Source: Bacillota bacterium (GTDB lineage Bacteria > Bacillota > Clostridia > Clostridiales > Clostridiaceae). From it: 64,000 bases of DNA. The DNA is taken from positions 7,888 through 71,887 of the forward strand of contig JAEXZL010000042.1 in the NCBI GenBank assembly GCA_023451395.1. The letters run 5' to 3'. A model generated the notes under the pieces. It searched no databases and had not been told where the DNA came from. It worked only from the letters and a program-made list of their open reading frames with translations. Made by a program: the position numbers and the translations under genes. Shown piece after piece: positions 50,956 through 60,115 of this stretch (position 1 is its first letter; each line of letters begins with the position of its first letter).

Positions 50956-52650
50956 TTGGGAAAGTGGGTTGGTTTTGTGACGAATTGTTTACAACTAAAA
51001 AAATCTAACTGTAAAAACTGCTATAAATGCATAAGAAACTGTCCTGTAAAATCTATAAAGTTCTCAGATAATCAGGCGCATATTGTAAAAGAGGAATGCA
51101 TCCTCTGTGGTCGGTGCTTCGTTGCTTGTCCGCAAAATGCTAAAGAAATCAGAAATGATGTGGATAAGGTTAAGACACTAATTTCCTCAGGAAAAACAGT
51201 TATTGCTAGTGTAGCCCCTTCCTTTGTGGCAAACTACTCGGGTATATCAATGGAAGGTATGAAAAAGGCATTAAAAAAGCTTGGCTTTTCTAGAGCGGAG
51301 GAAACAGCAATAGGTGCTACAATTGTGAAAAAACGATATGAACAGTTAATTGAAAAGGGAGAAGACAATATAATCATCTCTTCTTGTTGTCACAGTGTAA
51401 ATATGCTTATAGAAAAATACTATCCTGAGTTTATTCCATATCTTGCAAAGGTTCTGTCTCCAATGCAGGCTCATGGAGTTAAGATTAGGGAGGATAATCC
51501 AGAAGCATCAGTGGTTTTTATAGGACCCTGTATTTCTAAAAAGGATGAAGCAGAAAAATCCAAAGGTATAATTGACTATGTTTTAACCTTTGAGGAGTTA
51601 GAAGGATGGCTTCGAGAAGAAAAGATTGAAATAGAAATAGAAGATGTAATATCAGAAGAAGGAAGAGCAAGGAGCTTTCCTACAAGTGGGGGTATTATTG
51701 CTTCAATGGATTTAAATGAGAATTTCAATTATGTCTCTATTGATGGTATGGATAACTGTATTAATGCAATGGAGGATATTAGTAAGGGGAAAATAAATAA
51801 TTGCTTTATTGAGATGTCTGCTTGTACTGGAAGTTGCATTGGTGGACCAGTAATGAATAGAGAATTTCACAATCCCGTAAGTGATTTTATAGCTGTTAAA
51901 AAATACGCAGGGAAAAAGGACTTTAATGTTGTCCTTGAGAATGAAGCTCTTCTAGAAAAATCCTTTAACTTTGATAGAGTTTCAAAGGCTATGCCTGGTA
52001 GTAAGGCTATAGAGGAAATACTAAGAAAGATGGGTAAGGTAAGCAAGGAGAAGGAATTAAACTGTGGAAGCTGTGGATATAATACATGCAGAGATAAGGC
52101 GGTTGCTGTCTTTATGGGGAAAGCTGATCTTACCATGTGTCTGCCGTATCTAAAGGAGAAGGCTGAGTCCTTTTCAGATATTATTATTAATAATACTCCG
52201 AACGGAATAATTGTAATGAATGAGGATTTAGAGATTCAGCAAATTAATCCTCAGGCTCTAAAAATATTAGGAATAAGGAATAAGAAGGATATTATCCATG
52301 GGCCAATTATTAGAATATTGGATCCTACAGATTATGTGCTGATTCAAACGGAAGATAAAGCGGTTTATGAAAAGCTTAAGTACTTGGCAGAATACAAAAA
52401 ATACGTGGAAGAAACAGTGGTTTACGATAAAGAATACCATTTAATAATGAGCATTATTAAGGATGTTACAGAGGAACAAGAAATAAGACAGTTAAAGGAG
52501 AACCAAAACAAACAGACCATAGAGATTACCGATAAGGTTATCGAAAAACAGATGAGGGTTGTACAGGAAATTGCTTCACTTTTAGGAGAAACTACCGCAG
52601 AAACTAAGATAGCTTTAACAAAATTAAAGGAGACTTTATCAAATGAATGA
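50956..52650 (+). CDS. Sensory [FeFe]-hydrogenase homologue with PAS domain (HydS, group C)
   Basis: 564 residues. Two 4Fe-4S sites (C19, C22, C25, C29 and C48, C51, C54, C58) precede the H-cluster domain, whose ligands are retained: C145 in SSCC, C192 in GPCISKKDE, and C290/C294 in CTGSC. C144, the proton-relay cysteine, is also kept. A further Fe-S region (C370, C373, C378, C395) is followed by a PAS domain (about 408-510) and a coiled end. No catalytic accessory subunits; the layout is that of H2-sensing proteins. It overlaps the phosphatase gene by 8 bp, so it probably controls it. Start: TTG 50956, or GTG 50977; neither has a strong SD. Confidence 0.88.
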   Translation: MGKWVGFVTNCLQLKKSNCKNCYKCIRNCPVKSIKFSDNQAHIVKEECILCGRCFVACPQNAKEIRNDVDKVKTLISSGKTVIASVAPSFVANYSGISMEGMKKALKKLGFSRAEETAIGATIVKKRYEQLIEKGEDNIIISSCCHSVNMLIEKYYPEFIPYLAKVLSPMQAHGVKIREDNPEASVVFIGPCISKKDEAEKSKGIIDYVLTFEELEGWLREEKIEIEIEDVISEEGRARSFPTSGGIIASMDLNENFNYVSIDGMDNCINAMEDISKGKINNCFIEMSACTGSCIGGPVMNREFHNPVSDFIAVKKYAGKKDFNVVLENEALLEKSFNFDRVSKAMPGSKAIEEILRKMGKVSKEKELNCGSCGYNTCRDKAVAVFMGKADLTMCLPYLKEKAESFSDIIINNTPNGIIVMNEDLEIQQINPQALKILGIRNKKDIIHGPIIRILDPTDYVLIQTEDKAVYEKLKYLAEYKKYVEETVVYDKEYHLIMSIIKDVTEEQEIRQLKENQNKQTIEITDKVIEKQMRVVQEIASLLGETTAETKIALTKLKETLSNE

Positions 52651-53815
52651 TCTCTTTGTGGATATGGGGTATATCAGTATAAATAAATATGGCGAGCAGC
52701 TTTGCGGTGATAGTGTACAAACTGTAAGAACTAATGATGATACAACCATCATGGTTATTGCAGACGGATTAGGAAGTGGGGTTAAAGCAAATATACTATC
52801 AACGCTCACCTCAAAGATAATTTCAACAATGATGGCAGAAGGAATGACTCTTGAGGAATGCGTTAAAACTATTGCGGAAACATTACCTCTCTGTAAAGAA
52901 AGAGGACTAGCCTATTCAACCTTTACTATAATCCGTACCTTAAACAATAATGAGGCAGAGATTATACAATATGATAACCCTATGGTCATATTGCTCCGAG
53001 ATGGGAAAAATTTCGAATATCCTTTAAATAGCAGAATAATTGATGGTAAAAAAATATATGAAACAAAAATATCCTTGAAAGTTAATGATGTATTTATAGC
53101 AGTAAGCGATGGAGCTCTCTATGCAGGTGTAGGCGAAGCTTTAAATTTAAGCTGGCAACGGGAGGACATAATTAAATTTATCGAAGCAAATTATGATTCC
53201 CCATTAAGTGCTAAGGTTATGGCATCAATTCTTTCACAGGAATGTGCAAGATTATATGATAATAAGCACAGTGATGATACTACGATATCTGTGGTTAAGA
53301 TAAGAAAGAGACAACAGGTAAACCTGTTAATTGGTCCACCAGCGGAGACTAAGGATGAGAGTAAGATGCTATCCTTATTTTTTGCTAAAGATGGCAAGCA
53401 CATTGTATGCGGAGGAACTACATCTTCTCTAGTGGCGAATTTTTTAGGGAAAAAGGTAATACCCTCAAAGGAGGAAGATATAATTGGTGTTCCCCCAATA
53501 TCCTATATTGAAGGGGTTGACCTTGTCACCGAGGGTGTTTTAACCATTAGTAAGGTATTAGAATATGCTGAAGAGTATCTAGACTTTAATAATAATCAGG
53601 ATGAATGGAGCTATAGAAAGGATGGGGCTTCACAAATAGCCCGTTTATTATTTGAGGAAGCTACAGATATCACCTTTTATGTAGGACGTGCTGTAAACCC
53701 TGCTCATGAAAATCCAAATCTTCCTTTTAGCTTTAGCATTAAAATGAGAATTGTAGATGAATTAGTAAAATGCCTTAAAGCTATGGGTAAAAATATTAAG
53801 GTAAGCTATTTTTAA
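52643..53815 (+). CDS. SpoIIE/PP2C-type serine phosphatase
   Basis: 390 residues. The N-terminal 230 residues are a SpoIIE-like PP2C phosphatase: an opening CGDSVQ, metal-binding Asp in VIADGLGSGVKAN, VAVSDG-type motif IAVSDGALYAG and DDTTISVVKI at the end. The C-terminal 150 residues (from LLIGPPAET, with CGGTTSSLVANFLGK) form a domain not recognised. Overlap with the PAS hydrogenase gene predicts that hydrogen or redox state switches the phosphatase, which would dephosphorylate an anti-anti-sigma-type protein or another Ser/Thr target. No such target gene is seen nearby. Confidence 0.88.
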   Translation: MNDLFVDMGYISINKYGEQLCGDSVQTVRTNDDTTIMVIADGLGSGVKANILSTLTSKIISTMMAEGMTLEECVKTIAETLPLCKERGLAYSTFTIIRTLNNNEAEIIQYDNPMVILLRDGKNFEYPLNSRIIDGKKIYETKISLKVNDVFIAVSDGALYAGVGEALNLSWQREDIIKFIEANYDSPLSAKVMASILSQECARLYDNKHSDDTTISVVKIRKRQQVNLLIGPPAETKDESKMLSLFFAKDGKHIVCGGTTSSLVANFLGKKVIPSKEEDIIGVPPISYIEGVDLVTEGVLTISKVLEYAEEYLDFNNNQDEWSYRKDGASQIARLLFEEATDITFYVGRAVNPAHENPNLPFSFSIKMRIVDELVKCLKAMGKNIKVSYF

Positions 53816-54049
53816 TTGATTTAAACTTTAAAACTTATAACATCATAAAAAGAGTCTGAGGAAATTAATGGTATATATGCCTCCTTGGACGAAGAAACCA
53901 AGAAAAAATAATTTTGAATAATAAAAATTAATACTACATAAATTAATTTTTTATAAGAATAAAGAAGAATAAAGAAAAATAATGTAAAATAGTGACTTTG
54001 TAGGGACTTTATTATAATATTTTTACTCATAGAGTTATTTAAATGATTA

Positions 54050-54078
54050 TTGAATAATTTGTGAAGATATGTTAATCT
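54050..54078 (+). promoter_or_regulatory. Weak promoter of the BMP-ABC operon
   Basis: -35 TTGAAT (54050-54055), 17 bp, extended -10 TGTTAATCT (54070-54078). The rest of the 313-bp gap 53816-54128 is AT-rich; no purine riboswitch or other element was recognised. Confidence 0.4.
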
Positions 54079-54128
54079 GAATATAGTTAAATCACTTCAA
54101 TATTAACTAATTTAAGGGAGGAAATGTC

Positions 54129-55217
54129 ATGAAAAAATTATTATCCATGATATTAGTAGCTGCTTTAGCTATATCCGTGGTTGGATGTACTAGCAATGCT
54201 AATTCCGGTAATGAAGGTAAGAAGGATGGTTATGAGCTAGCTCTTGTTACAGACATCGGAACTATCGACGATAAGTCTTTCAACCAAGGAGCTTGGGAGG
54301 GGTTAGAAAAATACGCTAAGGAAAATAATATTACTCATAAATATTATCAGCCTAAAGAAAAAACAACTGCGTCCTACATAGAAACTATAGGACTTGCAAT
54401 TGAAGGCGGAGCAAAGGTAGTAGTTTGCCCTGGATATTTATTTGAAGAAGCTGTTTATCAGGTTCAGGACGAGTATCCAGAAACTAAGTTCATACTTTTA
54501 GATGGAACTCCTCATGATGCAGATTATAAAGATTTCAAATTAAGCAGTAACGTTTACTCTGTATTCTATGCAGAAGAGCAGGCTGGCTTCTTAGCTGGTT
54601 ATGCTGCAGTTAAGGAAGGCTACACTAAGCTTGGATTTATGGGTGGTATGGCTGTTCCTGCTGTTATAAGATTTGGATATGGATTTGTTCAGGGTGCAGA
54701 ATATGCAGCTAAGGAATTGGATGTTAAGGACTTATCTCTTAAGTATCATTATACTGGTGGCTTTGATGCTACTCCTGAAGTACAGTCTACTGCAGCTTCT
54801 TGGTATCAATCCGGAACTGAAGTAATCTTTGCTTGTGGTGGTGCTGTTGGTAACTCCGTTATGGCAGCTGCTGAAAAAGATGGTAAAGTGGTAATCGGAG
54901 TTGACGTTGACCAGTCCCCAGAATCTGGTACAGTTATAACTTCAGCTATGAAGGAGCTTTCAAAATCAGTATATGATGGACTAACTGCTTTCTATAAGGG
55001 TTCATTCCCAGGTGGAAAGTCTGTAACTCTTGATGCTAAGGTTGATGGCGTTGCTCTTCCAATGAAAACCTCAAAGTTTAAGAAGTTTACCGAAAATGAC
55101 TATAAGGCTATTTACAAGAAGCTTGTAGATGGTGAAATAACCCTTAAGAAGGATACTGATTACAAGTCTGCTAAGGACATAGTAACAGAAGCTGTTAAGG
55201 TAGAGGTTGTTGAGTAA
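54129..55217 (+). CDS. BMP-family nucleoside-binding lipoprotein
   Basis: 362 residues, signal peptide with lipobox SVVGC (Cys20), then the basic-membrane-protein fold (ALVTDIGTIDDKSFNQGAWEGL, VVCPGYLFEEAV, LAGYAAVKEG, FACGGAVGNSV, VIGVDVDQS). BMP proteins bind purine nucleosides for ABC importers. It starts the operon with the ATPase and two permeases; a terminator between it and the ATPase gene would make the binding protein more abundant. Confidence 0.92.
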   Translation: MKKLLSMILVAALAISVVGCTSNANSGNEGKKDGYELALVTDIGTIDDKSFNQGAWEGLEKYAKENNITHKYYQPKEKTTASYIETIGLAIEGGAKVVVCPGYLFEEAVYQVQDEYPETKFILLDGTPHDADYKDFKLSSNVYSVFYAEEQAGFLAGYAAVKEGYTKLGFMGGMAVPAVIRFGYGFVQGAEYAAKELDVKDLSLKYHYTGGFDATPEVQSTAASWYQSGTEVIFACGGAVGNSVMAAAEKDGKVVIGVDVDQSPESGTVITSAMKELSKSVYDGLTAFYKGSFPGGKSVTLDAKVDGVALPMKTSKFKKFTENDYKAIYKKLVDGEITLKKDTDYKSAKDIVTEAVKVEVVE

Positions 55218-55238
55218 TTTAACTTAGAAGAAAAAAAT

Positions 55239-55266
55239 GGGTGCTTCACAGCACCCTTTTCTTTTC
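55239..55266 (+). terminator. Leaky terminator between binding protein and ATPase genes
   Basis: Stem GGGTGCT/AGCACCC (55239-55245 with 55250-55256), 4-nt loop, then TTTTCTTTTC. Confidence 0.8.
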
Positions 55267-55332
55267 CATAATAATAAACTTGTTATATAATATTAAATAT
55301 CAATAAAAATTATTTTGTTTGGGGGGAAATTT

Positions 55333-56874
55333 GTGGACTACATAATTGAGATGATAGGTATTACAAAAGAGTTTCCCGGAATAATTGCAAATGATAATAT
55401 AACTTTGCAGGTTAAAAAAGGGGAAATTCATGCACTCCTTGGCGAGAATGGTGCTGGAAAATCCACTCTTATGAGTGTGCTTTTTGGACTTTATCAGCCG
55501 GAAAAGGGAAAGATAAAGATTAAAGGACAGGATGTAAAAATAAACAGTCCATTAGATGCTAATGCATTAGGTATTGGTATGGTACATCAGCACTTTAAGC
55601 TTGTGCATAACTTTACTGTGCTTCAAAACATCATTTTAGGAGTGGAAACAACTAAAAATGGCCTCTTAGAAATGAGTTCTGCCAGAGAAAAGGTAATGGA
55701 GCTTAGTAAAAAATATAATTTAATGGTAGATCCTGATGCTTTGATTTCCGACATTACAGTTGGTATGCAGCAAAGGGTAGAGATACTTAAAATGCTTTAT
55801 AGGGATAATGATATTCTTATCTTTGATGAGCCTACAGCGGTATTGACACCTCAGGAAATTGATGAGCTTATGAATGTTATGAAGGGCCTTGCTAAGGAAG
55901 GAAAGTCTATTATCTTTATAACTCACAAACTCAACGAGATTAAGGCAGTTGCTGACAGATGTACTGTTCTTAGAAGAGGTAAGTATATTGGAGTTGTTGA
56001 TGTTAAAGAAACAGACAAGGAAGCAATGTCAGAAATGATGGTAGGACGTAAGGTAAATCTTACAGTGGATAAGGGCGAGTCACAACCTAAAGATGTAATA
56101 TTTGAAGTGAAAAACCTGTCCGTTAAGGCGAAGAGTGAAGGCCATGTAAAGAATTTGGTAAGCGATGTAAGCTTTAATATTAGGAGAGGCGAAATTGTAT
56201 GTATAGCAGGTATTGATGGAAATGGACAGACCGAGTTAGTCCAAGCTATCACCGGCCTTATACCTATGGATTCCGGCAGCATAACCTTAAAAGGTGAGGA
56301 TATTACCAATAAGAGTATAAGATATAAGAATACTCATGGTATTGGTCACATACCTGAGGACAGACACAAGCATGGCTTAGTTCTCGACTATAATTTAGGA
56401 GAGAATCTTGTGCTTCAGGAGTACTTTACTCCAGAATTTCAGAAAAGTGGCTTTCTGAAATTCGATAAGATTTATAATCATTCAGAGGAGCTTATAAAGA
56501 CCTTCGATATACGAAGCAGTCAGGGACCATATACTTCTGCAAGAAGCATGTCTGGAGGAAATCAGCAAAAGGTTATTATAGCTAGAGAAATATCTAGAAA
56601 CCCTGAACTTTTAATTGCTGTTCAGCCTACAAGAGGATTAGATGTTGGTGCCATTGAGTTTATTCATAAGGAAATTGTAAAGCAAAGAGATAACAACTGT
56701 GGTGTGCTTCTAGTATCTCTTGAATTAGATGAGGTTATGAATTTAAGCGATAGAATTCTTGTAATATATGAAGGAGAAATTGTGGCAGATGTAGATCCTA
56801 AGGAAGTTACAGTACAGGAATTAGGTCTATATATGTCCGGTTCAAAGAAAGGAGTGAAAACCAACAATGGATAA
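55333..56874 (+). CDS. Nucleoside ABC importer ATP-binding protein (tandem ATPase)
   Basis: 513 residues from GTG 55333 (SD GGGGGG at 6 bp; an in-frame TTG at 55315 is upstream of it). Two ABC domains in RbsA/NupO style: first Walker A GENGAGKST, signature-like TVGMQQRVEILKML, Walker B ILIFDEPTAVLTP; second Walker A-like GIDGNGQTE, signature MSGGNQQKVIIARE and degenerate Walker B LLIAVQPTRGLD. Typical of sugar/nucleoside importers of the CUT2-like group. Overlaps the first permease by 8 bp. Confidence 0.93.
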   Translation: MDYIIEMIGITKEFPGIIANDNITLQVKKGEIHALLGENGAGKSTLMSVLFGLYQPEKGKIKIKGQDVKINSPLDANALGIGMVHQHFKLVHNFTVLQNIILGVETTKNGLLEMSSAREKVMELSKKYNLMVDPDALISDITVGMQQRVEILKMLYRDNDILIFDEPTAVLTPQEIDELMNVMKGLAKEGKSIIFITHKLNEIKAVADRCTVLRRGKYIGVVDVKETDKEAMSEMMVGRKVNLTVDKGESQPKDVIFEVKNLSVKAKSEGHVKNLVSDVSFNIRRGEIVCIAGIDGNGQTELVQAITGLIPMDSGSITLKGEDITNKSIRYKNTHGIGHIPEDRHKHGLVLDYNLGENLVLQEYFTPEFQKSGFLKFDKIYNHSEELIKTFDIRSSQGPYTSARSMSGGNQQKVIIAREISRNPELLIAVQPTRGLDVGAIEFIHKEIVKQRDNNCGVLLVSLELDEVMNLSDRILVIYEGEIVADVDPKEVTVQELGLYMSGSKKGVKTNNG

Positions 56875-57961
56875 TACAGCTAATACTAAAAAGCGAAGGA
56901 GAGATTTTGGTTTTCTTTCTTCAATCTTTGCGATTTTAGTTGGATTAGTTTTTGGATTTATAATCCTATTAATCAGTAATCCTTCCCAGGCGGTAGACGG
57001 ATTTATCACAATAATCACTGGAGCTCTTACTCATGGAGGCAAAGGGGTTGGTCAGATATTTTATTATGCAACTCCAATAATTATGACTGGTCTTTCTGTA
57101 GGTTTTGCCTTTAAAACAGGACTCTTTAATATTGGTGCAGCAGGGCAGTTTATTATGGGAGCTTTCTTTGCTGTAGTAGTTGGACTAACTATGTCTACCT
57201 TAGGAGGAGTACACTGGGTTGTAGCACTTATTGCTAGTGGAATAGGTGGAGCTCTTTGGGCTTTGATCCCAGGCCTTTTAAAAGCTTATGCCAATGTTAA
57301 TGAGGTTATTTCTTCAATTATGATGAATTATATTGGAATGTATCTTGTTAACTTTATGGTTAAAGGAAGCCCAGTGCTTTTTAATGAGCTAAAAAACCAA
57401 TCAAATTCTCTACCAACCTCAGCTCAAATTCCTAAAATGGGATTAGATGCTTTCTTTCCAGGATCAAGTGTAAATGGTGGTATAATAATTGCAATACTTA
57501 TAGCAATACTTATGTATGTAATTTTGAATAAAACTACCTTTGGCTTTGAACTTAAAGCTGTTGGATACAATAGAGATGCCAGCAAATATGCCGGTGTTAA
57601 TGAAAAGAGAAATATAATTCTTTCAATGGTTATAGCAGGAGCTCTAGCAGGAATAGCGGGAGGACTTCTATATCTTGCTGGTTCAGGTAAGCATATTGAA
57701 GTGGTGGATGTTTTAGCAGCAGAAGGATTTACGGGGATATCTGTTGCACTCCTTGGGTTATCTAATCCAATAGGGGTATTATTCTCCGGAATATTTATAG
57801 CATACATTACCGCCGGTGGCTTCTACCTTCAGCTTTTTGATTTTTCAACAGAGATTATTAATATAATTGTTTCTGTTATAATCTATTTTAGTGCTTTTTC
57901 ATTAGTAATAAAAACCTTTATAGATAGATTACGAAAAAAGAGAAATGGAGGTAAGGCTTAA
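56867..57961 (+). CDS. Nucleoside ABC importer permease 1 (NupP/YufP-like)
   Basis: 364 residues with about nine hydrophobic segments; family motifs NIGAAGQFIMGAF, NEVISSIMMNYIG and VGYNRDASKYAGVN, GALAGIAGGLLYLAGSG. First of two unlike permeases forming the channel. Its TAA shares a base with the ATG of the second permease. Confidence 0.93.
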   Translation: MDNTANTKKRRRDFGFLSSIFAILVGLVFGFIILLISNPSQAVDGFITIITGALTHGGKGVGQIFYYATPIIMTGLSVGFAFKTGLFNIGAAGQFIMGAFFAVVVGLTMSTLGGVHWVVALIASGIGGALWALIPGLLKAYANVNEVISSIMMNYIGMYLVNFMVKGSPVLFNELKNQSNSLPTSAQIPKMGLDAFFPGSSVNGGIIIAILIAILMYVILNKTTFGFELKAVGYNRDASKYAGVNEKRNIILSMVIAGALAGIAGGLLYLAGSGKHIEVVDVLAAEGFTGISVALLGLSNPIGVLFSGIFIAYITAGGFYLQLFDFSTEIINIIVSVIIYFSAFSLVIKTFIDRLRKKRNGGKA

Positions 57962-58914
57962 TGAGTACTGTTTATTTCATTTTTCAACAGACTATGTTTT
58001 TCACCATACCTCTGTTGATTGTTGCATTGGGAGGAATGTTCTCTGAACGCAGCGGTATTGTAAATATTGCTCTTGAGGGTATTATGACTATTGGTGCCTT
58101 CACCAGTATTTTGTTTATTAATTTAACCCAAGGCTTTATGAGCGGGCAGACACAACTTATACTTGCAATATTAGTTGCTGGAATTGCAGGGCTTTTATTC
58201 TCTCTTTTCCATGCCTATGCTTCTATAAATATGAAGGCAGATCAGGTTATAAGTGGTACTGCATTAAATATATTTGCTCCAGCCTTTGCTATATTCGTGG
58301 CTAGACTTATACAGCAAGTACAGCAGATTACCTTTGATAATACTTTCAGAATAGATTCTGTTCCTGTCCTTGGAAGTATACCGGTTATTGGTGATTTATT
58401 CTTTAAAAACACATATATAACTACTTATATCGGTCTTGGTATTCTAGTTATATCATATATAGTTCTCTATAAGACTAAATTTGGACTTAGATTAAGAGCT
58501 TGTGGTGAACATCCTCAAGCTGCGGATTCTGTAGGTATTAACGTTTATAAAATGCAGTATGCCGGTGTTATGATATCAGGCTTATTAGGCGGTATTGGTG
58601 GTCTTGTGTTTGTTATTCCTACATCCACAAACTTTAATGCCACTGTAGCAGGCTATGGCTTCCTGGCCTTAGCAGTATTAATATTTGGACAGTGGAAACC
58701 AATGAGAATACTTTATGCTTCATTATTCTTCGGACTTATGAAGACCGTTGCTGCATCCTACTCAGGAATAGCAATTCTTAATTCTTTAGGTATTCCAAAT
58801 AGTGTATATAAGATGATACCTTATATTGCTACCTTGGTAGTTTTAGCTTTCACCTCTAAGAAATCACAAGCCCCTAGGGCTTCAGGTGTTCCTTATGATA
58901 AGGGAGCTAGGTAA
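57961..58914 (+). CDS. Nucleoside ABC importer permease 2 (NupQ/YufQ-like)
   Basis: 317 residues with about eight hydrophobic segments; motifs GIVNIALEGIMTIGAF, ADQVISGTALNIFA, RLRACGEHPQAADSVGINVYK and GGIGGLVFVIPTS are those of the second BMP-type permease. Last gene of the operon, followed by a terminator. Confidence 0.93.
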   Translation: MSTVYFIFQQTMFFTIPLLIVALGGMFSERSGIVNIALEGIMTIGAFTSILFINLTQGFMSGQTQLILAILVAGIAGLLFSLFHAYASINMKADQVISGTALNIFAPAFAIFVARLIQQVQQITFDNTFRIDSVPVLGSIPVIGDLFFKNTYITTYIGLGILVISYIVLYKTKFGLRLRACGEHPQAADSVGINVYKMQYAGVMISGLLGGIGGLVFVIPTSTNFNATVAGYGFLALAVLIFGQWKPMRILYASLFFGLMKTVAASYSGIAILNSLGIPNSVYKMIPYIATLVVLAFTSKKSQAPRASGVPYDKGAR

Positions 58915-58939
58915 GGTTAATTAATATTATGTATTTGGC

Positions 58940-58994
58940 AGAAAAGACTTCTAATTTATCTAATTTTATTAGATTGGAAGTCTTTTCTTTTTAT
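58940..58994 (+). terminator. Terminator closing the nucleoside transporter operon
   Basis: 16-bp stem with one G-T pair (58940-58955 with 58973-58988), then TTTTTA. Confidence 0.85.
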
Positions 58995-59032
58995 TATTAT
59001 GGATTTTTTCAATTTCTAGATATTCATTATAA

Positions 59033-59770
59033 TCAAGCTTTGATATTATCTAGGAGATTTGTAGCTGATAAGTATTCTATCACTTCCTTAGCAGTTGCTT
59101 CTCTTAAGGGAAGTTTATATCTTGGAGTGGATATATTTTCTAAGTAGTGAGCATCAGAGGAAGTTACATTAATGAGTTCTTTTAGGGGGGGATACCTTTT
59201 AAGAAGTGAATCTTTATCGCCTTTGGTTGATATTTCAAAGGCAGAAAAGCCAATATCTAAGGGGAATTCACCTAACACTGACAATATACTGAAGGATTCT
59301 CTATCTATATGAGCAGGATAGGAAACACCTCCATAGCTTTTCATAAGGGATGGAAGTTCATCAATTCTTATAGAAGATGCATTTAGAAGAAGAAGATTTT
59401 CCTCTTCAATAATCTTATCCCTATGATTTAAAATAAGTTGTTTGCCAAATATCTCACTGCGATTTTCTATCCTGGGAAGGGAGCTGTAAACAAAGGTATC
59501 AAAGGATAAAGCAGCTTGAAGATTTGGAAAAAGGCATATGACGTGTATTTCTTCAGCGGTACAAAGCTCCATTCCAGGAATCACTAGTATATCAGCTTCT
59601 TTTCCTGCCTCTATGGCTCCAGGACAATTTCTAGCACTGTTATGGTCTGTTAAAGCAATAATATCAAGCCCTGACAATTTTGCCATATTAACTAGATTAA
59701 AAGGGGTCATATCTTCATCTCCACAGGGAGAAAGACAGGAGTGGAGATGAAGATCATAAAAAAAGCTCAT
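59033..59770 (-). CDS. PHP-domain phosphoesterase
   Basis: 245 residues from ATG 59770 (SD AAAGGAG at 8 bp). PHP metal motifs: DLHLHSCLSPCG (motif 1), ALTDHNSA (motif 2), IPGMELCTAEEIHVICLF (motif 3) and late SDAHYLENI (motif 4). These proteins hydrolyse phosphate esters such as 3',5'-nucleotide bisphosphates or histidinol phosphate. It overlaps the DRTGG gene by ATGA and is the last gene of the sensory cassette, so a signalling-nucleotide role is conceivable but unproven. Confidence 0.9.
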   Translation of the reverse strand: MSFFYDLHLHSCLSPCGDEDMTPFNLVNMAKLSGLDIIALTDHNSARNCPGAIEAGKEADILVIPGMELCTAEEIHVICLFPNLQAALSFDTFVYSSLPRIENRSEIFGKQLILNHRDKIIEEENLLLLNASSIRIDELPSLMKSYGGVSYPAHIDRESFSILSVLGEFPLDIGFSAFEISTKGDKDSLLKRYPPLKELINVTSSDAHYLENISTPRYKLPLREATAKEVIEYLSATNLLDNIKA

Positions 59771-60102
59771 TGGATAAGCTCCTTTATAATGCAAGCTAAT
59801 TGAAAGCTATTTTTATCACTTTGAAGAACGGTAATACCCTCTTCATCGGCTTTATCCTTGGCATCTTTATCTAAATGAGAATCCTCACAAAGTATTATTA
59901 CAGCCATATCTTTAAGGGAAGCTACAGCTATAGCATTAATATTGCCCATAACTGTAAGCCAAATGTCGCCAGACTTTGCTTTAGCCATAACCCAGCTTAG
60001 GAGATCGCCTATATAGCAATCCATTACTTTCTTAGGCAAACCTTTCTCTCCTGCTAATAGCTTTAAGGAAAGAAGATTTTTTAAATCATTAACATTAATC
60101 AT
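59767..60102 (-). CDS. DRTGG-domain protein (second of two)
   Basis: 111 residues comprising one DRTGG-like domain (LLAGEKGLPKKVMDCYIGDLLSWVMAKAKSG; then IAVASLKDMAVIILCEDS; then GITVLQSDKNSFQLACII). DRTGG domains occur with CBS domains and phosphotransacetylases as regulatory modules, possibly binding nucleotide. SD AGGTGAT. Overlaps the PHP gene and lies 13 bp after the sensory hydrogenase homologue. Confidence 0.85.
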   Translation of the reverse strand: MINVNDLKNLLSLKLLAGEKGLPKKVMDCYIGDLLSWVMAKAKSGDIWLTVMGNINAIAVASLKDMAVIILCEDSHLDKDAKDKADEEGITVLQSDKNSFQLACIIKELIQ

Positions 60103-60115
60103 ATTATCACCTGCT

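Noticed and set aside
53816..54128. Purine riboswitch before the nucleoside-type importer
   Set aside because: None of the conserved loop sequences or the three-helix layout could be found.
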